Program-made: the position numbers and the translations under genes
Notes under the pieces: generated by a model
Database searches by the model: none
Seen by the model: only the letters and a program-made list of their open reading frames with translations
What the model was told of the DNA's origin: nothing
Assembly (NCBI GenBank): GCA_947168045.1
Contig: CAMVKN010000003.1
Span: forward strand, 93,071-129,532
Origin: an uncultured Prevotellaceae bacterium
GTDB taxonomy: Bacteria > Bacteroidota > Bacteroidia > Bacteroidales > Bacteroidaceae
Length of the DNA stretch: 36,462 nucleotides
Direction: 5' to 3'
Part shown: one piece after another, positions 15,710-21,985 of the stretch
How the letters are laid out: each line of letters opens with the position of its first letter
Numbering within the stretch: the first letter of the stretch is position 1

Positions 15710-18531
15710 TGTCCAAAGATATAGTTGATGTCCTCCTCAGTGAGTCGTTTGGTGATGGCCTGGTCGCCAGTGATGAGACTGTCAGCCAGGTCTTTCTTCT
15801 GTTGTTGCAGCAGCCTGATCTTCTCCTCAATGGTGTCGCGGGTGATGAGGGCATAGCTCATCACCTTTGCCGTCTGTCCCATGCGGTGCAGCCGGTTGAT
15901 GGCCTGTTCCTCGGCGGCCTTGTTCCACCATGGCTCGAAGATGTAGACGGTGTCGGCCACGGTGAGGTTCAGCCCTACCCCACCCGTCTTGAGCGTCATC
16001 AGCAGTGCGCGGCATCCGGCATCGTGCTGGAAACGCTCCACGACGGCGCGTCGGTCGCGTGTGGAGCCGGTCATGGTGGCGTAGTCGATGCCCAGCTCGG
16101 TCAGGCGGTCGCCGACGAGCTCGATGCCGGCTATGAAGTTGAAGAAGATGACCACCTTGTGCCCGCCGGCCACTGCCTCCTCTACCTGTTCGCAGAGCAG
16201 CGGAATCTTAGGCGACGCGATGTTGCCGTCGCTGAGGCTCTCGGGCACGGAGGCGATGCGGCGCAGCTCAGAGAGGGCCTGGAACATCATCATCTGCGAC
16301 TTCTCTATGCCCTGTGCGGCGATGCTGTTCTGTATGGCCTGCTGATAGTAGCTGCGGCGCTCCTCGTAGAACCGCTGGTGGTCGGCGTCCATCTCCACAT
16401 AGAGTGTCTGCTCCATGCGGTCGGGCAGCTCCTTCAGCACGTCCTTCTTCAGGCGGCGTAGCATGAAGGGGAAGATTTTGCGGCGCAGCGACTCGGTGGC
16501 CTCCTTGTCAGCGTTGTGCTGTATGGGGGTGGCATACTGGTGGTTGAAGTTGTCAAGGGTGCCGAGCATGGCCGGGTTGAGGAAGCGGTAGAGCGAGTAG
16601 AGCTCGGTCAGGTTGTTCTCGATGGGTGTGCCGCTGAGGGCCAGGCGGTGCTCGCCGTTGAGCAGCAGCACGGCCTGTGTGGTCTGCGAGGCCAGGTTCT
16701 TGATGTTCTGGCTCTCGTCGAGGATGATGTAGTGGAACGTCTGCTGGCGAAACTGCTCAATGTCGTTGCGCACCAGGGCATAGGTGGTCAGTATGAGCTG
16801 GTGCTTCACGGCCTCCTGCAGGTCGCGCTGCTGGCCGTAGTAGGTGTAGTGGGTGAGCTGGGGTGCAAACTTGCTTAGCTCGTCCTGCCAGTTGAACAAG
16901 AGCGAGCGGGGCATGATGATGAGGGAGGATTTGAGGTTTGAGGTTTGAGATTTGAGATTTGAATGATACACCTTCACCAGCATGGTGATGGTCTGCAGGG
17001 TCTTGCCTAAGCCCATGTCATCGGCCAGACAGCCGCCGAAGTTGTTGTCGTAGAGGTAGTTAATCCATTTCACGCCCTCCTTCTGATAGTTGCGCAGCTT
17101 GGCGTTGACGCCCGTGGTGGAGAGCTTCTTTGAGGCGAGCTTGTTGAACCCCTCGTAGAACTCGCGATAGTGCTGGAAGGTCTGGCCCTCCAGTTTCTCG
17201 TTCAGCAGGCTCTCAATCTCGGGCAGGTCGAAGAACGACACCTTCACCTTGTCGCCCTTCTCTATCTTGTTGAAGATGCGCTCCAGGCGCCGCACGTAGT
17301 GCTCGTCGACGAGTCCGCGCTGTCCGTCGCTCAGGGTGACGTATTTCTGCTTGTTATACTGCATGAGGAAGTTGCGGAGCGACATCTCCTCGCCGCCGAG
17401 GCTGATGGTGGCCGACCCTTCGAGGAAGTCGATGCCTGAGCTGAGCTTCAGGCTGACGCGGGGCTTCAGCGGCTTCACCTTATATTCCGCCAGCTTCTCG
17501 GCACCCATCAGCTGGTAGCGCTGCACCAGCTGAGGCAGCGCCTTCAGCAGGAACGGGCCGGCGGTGCTCTGGGGGATGATGTACTCGCCATTGTCGCTCC
17601 ACACGTCCTTGGCGGCCGTCTTCGTGGGTGCGAAGCTGCGGATGGTCTTCAGCAGGTCGGCCTCGTCCTGCACCATGTCGGTGTAGACGATGCGGCGCAG
17701 CAGCACCTGGTGCTCCATGGTCAGCGTGGCCAGGCATGTCAGGTCGAAGCGGTTGGCAAAGTTGGCATCGGTGCCGGGCAGCGACTGTATGAGCCTGAGG
17801 TAGAGGGCCATGTCGCCGTCCACCTTCTCGATGATGATGGTGGGCACGGTACTGATGGTCTGCTCGCTGCGCACCAGCGTGTAGTCCTCGTAGTCCAGGT
17901 CGGCATTGTTGACATAGCTGTAGAACACCGAGAGATACTGCTCAAGGAGGCTGTCAGGGAAGGGCTCCTTGAAGAAGTCCAGGCGCAGGTAGTTCTCGCC
18001 CAGCGAGGCAATGGGGCAGATGGTGTCACCCACCAGCGCAAAGACATCGCTGAGCAGGCGGAAGGGCTGTGGCGGCTGTCCCTCCAGGCGGGCGTAGAAC
18101 GACGGCAGGAGGGTGGTGCCGGTGGCCGTCTGTCCGTCGGCTTGTGCCTGGATGGCCAAGACGATGGTGGCTGGTGTCTGCGACACATGGAGCGGCCTCA
18201 GTGCCTCGTCGACCAGGTTGCTGCAGCGCAGCAGGGCAAACAGCAGGTAGGGATTGTCGTGCAGACGGAGGGGCTGCTCGGCAGTGGCATCCCAGCTGAT
18301 GCGCATGGCGTTCTCGTGGGTAATGTTGTCGATGATGCGCAGCACGTTGAACGTCTCGCCCTGATACTGGCGGTAGTCAGCCTGCACGGGGTGCCCCTTC
18401 TCGTCGACGACGCTGACGGTGGCGCCCTGGCTGAAGCTCAGGCGGAACAGCACGCGCCCCTTTCCTGCCCCACCCTGCGGCAGGGTGGTTCGGAATGCGG
18501 TCTTTTGAAACTGGCTTAGGAAATCGCTCAT
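15706..18531 (-). CDS. SNF2-family DNA-dependent ATPase/helicase
   Basis: The 941-residue protein has an N-terminal half of unknown fold (residues 1 to about 480) and a complete SNF2 motor. Motifs visible: LADDMGLGKTLQTI (motif I, near 505), DESQ (motif II, near 604), LSGTPIENN (motif III, near 630), MTGSTRDRR and LKTGGVGLNLTVAD (motifs IV-V), and INRLHRMGQTAKV (motif VI, near 877). These proteins translocate on duplex DNA and remodel bound proteins. Between motifs I and Ia the sequence SNLKSQTSNLKSS is encoded by a tandem heptamer repeat and looks like an insertion. The downstream partner overlaps by 4 bases. Whether the pair serves transcription, repair or phage defence cannot be told from the sequence; no nuclease or methylase gene is adjacent. 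Confidence 0.92.
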   Translation of the reverse strand: MSDFLSQFQKTAFRTTLPQGGAGKGRVLFRLSFSQGATVSVVDEKGHPVQADYRQYQGETFNVLRIIDNITHENAMRISWDATAEQPLRLHDNPYLLFALLRCSNLVDEALRPLHVSQTPATIVLAIQAQADGQTATGTTLLPSFYARLEGQPPQPFRLLSDVFALVGDTICPIASLGENYLRLDFFKEPFPDSLLEQYLSVFYSYVNNADLDYEDYTLVRSEQTISTVPTIIIEKVDGDMALYLRLIQSLPGTDANFANRFDLTCLATLTMEHQVLLRRIVYTDMVQDEADLLKTIRSFAPTKTAAKDVWSDNGEYIIPQSTAGPFLLKALPQLVQRYQLMGAEKLAEYKVKPLKPRVSLKLSSGIDFLEGSATISLGGEEMSLRNFLMQYNKQKYVTLSDGQRGLVDEHYVRRLERIFNKIEKGDKVKVSFFDLPEIESLLNEKLEGQTFQHYREFYEGFNKLASKKLSTTGVNAKLRNYQKEGVKWINYLYDNNFGGCLADDMGLGKTLQTITMLVKVYHSNLKSQTSNLKSSLIIMPRSLLFNWQDELSKFAPQLTHYTYYGQQRDLQEAVKHQLILTTYALVRNDIEQFRQQTFHYIILDESQNIKNLASQTTQAVLLLNGEHRLALSGTPIENNLTELYSLYRFLNPAMLGTLDNFNHQYATPIQHNADKEATESLRRKIFPFMLRRLKKDVLKELPDRMEQTLYVEMDADHQRFYEERRSYYQQAIQNSIAAQGIEKSQMMMFQALSELRRIASVPESLSDGNIASPKIPLLCEQVEEAVAGGHKVVIFFNFIAGIELVGDRLTELGIDYATMTGSTRDRRAVVERFQHDAGCRALLMTLKTGGVGLNLTVADTVYIFEPWWNKAAEEQAINRLHRMGQTAKVMSYALITRDTIEEKIRLLQQQKKDLADSLITGDQAITKRLTEEDINYIFGQ
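16929..16963. repeat. Five tandem heptamers (A/G)TTTGA(G/A) inside the SNF2 gene
   Basis: ATTTGAG, GTTTGAG, GTTTGAG, ATTTGAG, ATTTGAA follow one another without a gap and encode the SNLKSQTSNLKSS segment of the helicase. The same heptamer occurs twice in lgt. Confidence 0.75.
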
Positions 18532-18557
18532 GCTCAGTGTCTTTTAGGTTTTGCCTA

Positions 18558-18589
18558 CAAAGTTAAGCCAAAAGAACGGATTGAGCAAG
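18558..18589 (-). promoter_or_regulatory. Promoter of the SNF2 pair
   Basis: Minus strand: CTTG (18586-18589; one mismatch to TTTG), a 20-base spacer, TAACTTTG (18558-18565). The start codon at 18531 follows at a normal leader distance. Confidence 0.6.
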
Positions 18590-18645
18590 CGTTTTGCAGT
18601 ATTTATTTTTCTTGTGGCGTGGAGGCACCTGGTCTTCAGCCGTTT

Positions 18646-18993
18646 TCAGCCGATGTCATTCAAATACTGTAGAATTTGTTGTTTCAGGGGCTGTAAGTCG
18701 TTGAGGATGACATTCCAGAGCATGTCTTTTCTGACTTGATAATAGCCATGCACGATATGATGCCGCATCCCCTCTATCTGCCTCCAAGGGGTTGCAGGAT
18801 GGTTGTCTTTGAACTCCTTTGTCAGCATATAAGCAGCCTCGCCTATAATCATAGTATAGTATGAAATGGCAGCAAAGCGTATCGGGTCTTCACAGAACTG
18901 CTCAAATGAGAATCCCTGTGCTGCGTCTTGGGCCTTGTTGATATGGTCAAGCATGTGTTCCAAGCGGTTTCTGTCCCTAAGTGCTTCTCTCAT
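18646..18993 (-). CDS. hepT: HepT-like HEPN toxin
   Basis: A 115-residue all-helical protein with the HEPN/DUF86 signature: EDPIRFAAISYYTMIIGEAA in the middle and RHHIVHGYY near residue 80, which fits the RX4HXY ribonuclease active site of HepT toxins. The start (18993) overlaps the end of the MNT gene by 17 bases, the standard order in MntA/HepT modules. In characterised systems HepT is an RNase that MntA silences by adding AMP to the motif tyrosine; the required tyrosine is present. No stop or frameshift disrupts it. Confidence 0.88.
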   Translation of the reverse strand: MREALRDRNRLEHMLDHINKAQDAAQGFSFEQFCEDPIRFAAISYYTMIIGEAAYMLTKEFKDNHPATPWRQIEGMRHHIVHGYYQVRKDMLWNVILNDLQPLKQQILQYLNDIG

Positions 18994-19276
18994 AGATTAG
19001 TTTCTTATCTTTATCTGCGGTTTCTTGTGCAAAGGGCAATAACGATCCTTCTGGCACCAAGTCAACCTCGCGCCCCAGCATGTCTTTAAGGTCCATGTAC
19101 ATTCCGCCCAGCGTGAAGAGGCTGAAGTGGTTGGACATGTCGGGTATGAAGAGTATGTCCACATCGCTGTCAGCCGTTTGCTCACCGCGCGCAAACGAGC
19201 CAAAGAGCCAAGCCTTCAGGACGGGCTGTGTCTTGAAGTATTCGGCAATCAATTGTGTCATGTTCTGTGTACTCAT
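18977..19276 (-). CDS. mntA: MntA-like nucleotidyltransferase antitoxin
   Basis: From the ATG at 19276 (MSTQNMTQLIAEYF) the product is 99 residues, typical for minimal nucleotidyltransferases. The catalytic motif is GSFARGEQTADSDVDIL (GSX10DXD), and a third acidic residue lies in REVDLVPEGS. It should transfer AMP to its partner HepT. The reading frame extends to 19369, but a good promoter lies at 19315-19346, so the start at 19276 (or the Met six codons in) is preferred. It overlaps hepT by 17 bases. Confidence 0.88.
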   Translation of the reverse strand: MSTQNMTQLIAEYFKTQPVLKAWLFGSFARGEQTADSDVDILFIPDMSNHFSLFTLGGMYMDLKDMLGREVDLVPEGSLLPFAQETADKDKKLIYERST

Positions 19277-19314
19277 TGGCTGATATGTTTGTGCCTGTTT
19301 GGTTGAATCATCGG

Positions 19315-19346
19315 CAAAGATAATGATTATTTCTGAAATGGGCAAG
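19315..19346 (-). promoter_or_regulatory. Promoter of mntA-hepT
   Basis: Minus strand: CTTG (19343-19346), a 20-base spacer, TATCTTTG (19315-19322). The -33 element abuts the terminator hairpin of the upstream gene. Confidence 0.65.
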
Positions 19347-19348
19347 AA

Positions 19349-19379
19349 AAAGGCAGGGATTTTTGTCATCCCTGCCTTT
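19349..19379 (-). terminator. Terminator after the beta-barrel gene
   Basis: A 12-bp perfect stem (AAAGGCAGGGAT at 19349-19360 with 19368-19379), a 7-base loop and a T-run on the minus-strand side form a classic intrinsic terminator about 30 bases past the stop at 19410. Confidence 0.88.
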
Positions 19380-19409
19380 GGTGTGATTGCTGTTGCGCCT
19401 CCGTATGCG

Positions 19410-20282
19410 TTACAAGTAGAGGCCGAAGCTGAGCTGGTGGGCCTTGGGGCCGCGACCGTCCTTGAACAGCGTCATGGGCGTGTACTTGCAATAGATGTCG
19501 GGGAAGGAGGGTATGTACAGGATAGCCATGCCGTCGACGGTGATGGGACGCTGGCCAATCTTCTTCGTCGAGATGTCGTAGTGGTTGTCGCCTACCTCAT
19601 ACTCATGGTTGACGGTGGCTTGGAAGTTCCAGTTGACCAGGGCGCCGAGGGTGATGCCCCACTCCTGTTTACGGTCGAAGTAGTGGGTGTACATGATGGG
19701 CAGCTGCAGTGAACTGACGGTGAGGTCGCTGCTGCGCTCCTTCTGCTCGTTGTCGAAGACGCTGGGGACGATGACGTCATTGTCCTTCACAAGGTACTTG
19801 TCCTTGTCGTATTCATAGCGGCGGTAGTCGATGCCCAGGCCGATGCTCCATACGTTCTGTTTGCCGTAAGGTCTGAAGTCGGCCAGCCAGGTCAGGCCCA
19901 GGTCGAAGGAGGGCCACACCTTGAAGTCGTAGTCGCTGGGTGTGCTGAGCAGTGTGTTGAGGCCCAGGTTGATGTGCAGGGACGACTCCCACTTGCTGGG
20001 CTTCCCGTCCTTGCCCTTGATGGTAATCTTGTTGAAGTCCTTCACACTCTTGATGGTGCGCCGCACGGCCGTGGTGTCGGGTATGCTGATGCGCTGTACA
20101 TAGTGGAACTGTTCGTCGTCCTTGGAGCCGTTGATGACGAGTCTTTGCACGGTGTCGCGTGTCTCTATGCGTACCTTCTTGACGTCCTCAATGACGAGGG
20201 TGTCGCCCACCAGTTCGGCTCGTGACTGTGTGGCCATGCCGCCAATGAGGGCAAGGGCCAGAATGATTTTCTTTTTGTTCAT
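19410..20282 (-). CDS. Outer-membrane beta-barrel protein
   Basis: The 290-residue protein has a signal peptide (MNKKKIILALALIGGMATQSRA). After about 90 residues of soluble N-terminus it shows alternating strands rich in aromatic residues (SSLHINLGLNTLLS, SFDLGLTWLADFRPYGK, WSIGLGIDYRRYEY, LQLPIMYTHYF, WGITLGALVNWNFQ), ending AHQLSFGLYL with a terminal hydrophobic residue as usual for outer-membrane barrels. About 8-10 strands are likely, as in small PorT/OmpW-like barrels of Bacteroidetes. It is the second gene of a two-gene unit 22 bases after an exported hypothetical, and a strong terminator follows. Cargo or function unknown. Confidence 0.82.
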   Translation of the reverse strand: MNKKKIILALALIGGMATQSRAELVGDTLVIEDVKKVRIETRDTVQRLVINGSKDDEQFHYVQRISIPDTTAVRRTIKSVKDFNKITIKGKDGKPSKWESSLHINLGLNTLLSTPSDYDFKVWPSFDLGLTWLADFRPYGKQNVWSIGLGIDYRRYEYDKDKYLVKDNDVIVPSVFDNEQKERSSDLTVSSLQLPIMYTHYFDRKQEWGITLGALVNWNFQATVNHEYEVGDNHYDISTKKIGQRPITVDGMAILYIPSFPDIYCKYTPMTLFKDGRGPKAHQLSFGLYL

Positions 20283-20304
20283 GGTGTTATGTTTTTTGGT
20301 GTGT

Positions 20305-21264
20305 TTAGTCTAACCCTTCAAAGTCGTTCGTGGAACCACCGCCCTGAGTAGCTTTCCATTGCTCATACTCTTCGTCCCAGTCACGCTGGTCTTCAATGCG
20401 CTGGCGTATGGCATCGGTGAGCTGTGGCACGCCGTGCTTCTGCTTCAGGCGGTCGATGTCGGCATCGGTATATCCGGCTCGCTTGAGTCGCTCCTCCTTG
20501 GTGAGCTTCTTGTCGGCACGGTACTGGTCGCGTGTGAGGTAGGCCACACTGTCGATGTACAGCTCGGTGCGCTCGTCATACGTCTCGTTTAAGCCCATGA
20601 CCTTGTAGTCTATCTTCCCGTTGAAGACGGCGCGCTTGAGGTTGCCCTGCGGCACGTAGTCCTCGCTGGCCTCGTCGTACCAATAGTGGGCGTCGACCTT
20701 GACATTCGACATGTGGGCCTTGGCAATGAGCAGGTTGAGCGTCAACGACGTGTCGGGTGCCAGCGCGTCGTAGTGCATAGCCAGCTCGTGGCGCATGGTG
20801 TCCTTGATGATGGTGCCGGCCAGGCCGTGCTTGGCATAGACGCGTGTGGTGTCGCCGCTGGTCTCTATGCGGTAGTGCTTGGGCACCTTGCGTGCCTTCT
20901 CAAAGAAGGTGTAGGGCTTCAGCTCGAAGAACTCGACGAACTTGCCCTTCTTGTCCGGGTGCACCAGGTCGCGGCCGACAATGAATGTGGCCCCGTCATC
21001 GTACTCCTTCGAGTAGCGTATGTCAATCTCGATGATGCCCTCCAGCACGCGGTACAGCTTATCCTCGCGGTTCTTGAATGTCCGCTTGCCATCATCGATG
21101 ACGCGGTAGAAGGCATACATGCGTTGACAGTAGTTGCGTGCCTGCTTATAGTCCACCTCGCCGAGGTTGAACTCCTTCCAGATGTCATCGTCGATGCTGC
21201 TCTGGGCCAAGGCACCCGTCAGGGCCATACATCCTAATAATAATGCTATAAATCTTTTCTTCAT
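20305..21264 (-). CDS. Exported protein of unknown function
   Basis: From the ATG at 21264 the product is 319 residues with a signal peptide (MKKRFIALLLGCMALTGALAQ). The remainder is mixed alpha/beta with charged helices at the C-terminus (KKLTKEERLKRAGYTDADIDRLKQKHG, then an acidic tail ending NDFEGLD). I recognise no family. A longer frame reaches 21555, but it runs backwards through the Sel1-repeat gene and the promoter at 21293-21323. It is probably co-transcribed with the beta-barrel gene 22 bases downstream, so a periplasmic partner of that barrel is a reasonable guess. Confidence 0.8.
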   Translation of the reverse strand: MKKRFIALLLGCMALTGALAQSSIDDDIWKEFNLGEVDYKQARNYCQRMYAFYRVIDDGKRTFKNREDKLYRVLEGIIEIDIRYSKEYDDGATFIVGRDLVHPDKKGKFVEFFELKPYTFFEKARKVPKHYRIETSGDTTRVYAKHGLAGTIIKDTMRHELAMHYDALAPDTSLTLNLLIAKAHMSNVKVDAHYWYDEASEDYVPQGNLKRAVFNGKIDYKVMGLNETYDERTELYIDSVAYLTRDQYRADKKLTKEERLKRAGYTDADIDRLKQKHGVPQLTDAIRQRIEDQRDWDEEYEQWKATQGGGSTNDFEGLD

Positions 21265-21292
21265 TGTTCTAATTTGTGATGGTTTGGCGGTG

Positions 21293-21323
21293 CAAAGGTA
21301 CGAATAAGTGAGTGAAATACAAA
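21293..21323 (-). promoter_or_regulatory. Promoter of the exported protein/beta-barrel unit
   Basis: Minus strand: TTTG (21320-21323), a 19-base spacer, TACCTTTG (21293-21300), about 30 bases before the ATG at 21264. The spacer (ACTCACTTATTCG) matches the lgt and ychF promoters. Confidence 0.78.
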
Positions 21324-21358
21324 AAGAAAGCTCGTTTTTCTTTTCACCAGGCTCCGTG

Positions 21359-21922
21359 TTATTGGGCCGCTGGGCGTCCGAGGTTGTGCAGGGCCTGCGG
21401 CAGACCGTGGCGTGCGGCCTGCTCAAACCAGTAACGGGCAGAGTCGCTGTCGGCCTGCATGCCCAGTCCGTCACGGAACATCGTGCCAAGGTTGTTCTGG
21501 GCTGCTGCATGGTCCTGAAGGGCAGCCATCGTGTACCAGTAGCGGGCGGAGTCATAGTCCTGCCTCACTCCCTTTCCCCGCTGGTACATCCACCCTAAGT
21601 TGGACTGTGCCAGCACGTTGCCCTGACGAGCAGCCATGAGGAACCACCGGCAGGCCTCACGGTAGTTTTGCCTGACGCCCTGTCCGTCCTTGTACATCAC
21701 GCCGAGGTTGTTCTGTGCCTCGGCCAAGCCTTGCTCGGCGGCTTTCCTGTACCATTCTGCGGCCACTTCGTAGTGGCCCGCCTGGTCGTATTCAAGTGCC
21801 GTCTTCAGCTGCTCCTTGGCTGTTGCCACTACCATAGGCTTCTCTTTATTTGAAGAGGAGGTGCAGCTCACCAGGAGCCATGACATCAAGCAGAGTAGTA
21901 TTATCGTCCACTTCTCTTCCAT
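21359..21922 (-). CDS. Sel1-repeat lipoprotein
   Basis: This 187-residue protein has a lipoprotein signal ending in lipobox LLVSC (Cys about 20). Four Sel1-like repeats of about 36 residues follow (AAEWYRKAAEQGLAEAQNNL, ACRWFLMAARQGNVLAQSNL, ARYWYTMAALQDHAAAQNNL, ARYWFEQAARHGLPQALHNL), each with the Ala-Gly-x-Tyr/Gly-Val punctuation. Such repeats form a helical scaffold for protein-protein contacts. A good Shine-Dalgarno-like AAAGGAG precedes the ATG. It begins 63 bases after the polA stop and may be read from the polA transcript. Confidence 0.88.
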   Translation of the reverse strand: MEEKWTIILLCLMSWLLVSCTSSSNKEKPMVVATAKEQLKTALEYDQAGHYEVAAEWYRKAAEQGLAEAQNNLGVMYKDGQGVRQNYREACRWFLMAARQGNVLAQSNLGWMYQRGKGVRQDYDSARYWYTMAALQDHAAAQNNLGTMFRDGLGMQADSDSARYWFEQAARHGLPQALHNLGRPAAQ

Positions 21923-21985
21923 TTGTTGCTCCTTTCTTTTGTGTGGTTTTGGCTTCTTCGCAGCATGGTGCTGTGCTGTCAGCGT

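Noticed and set aside
21265..21555. N-terminal extension of the exported protein gene
   Set aside because: It runs through the promoter at 21293-21323 and antiparallel-frame sequence of the Sel1 gene; the signal peptide begins at 21264.
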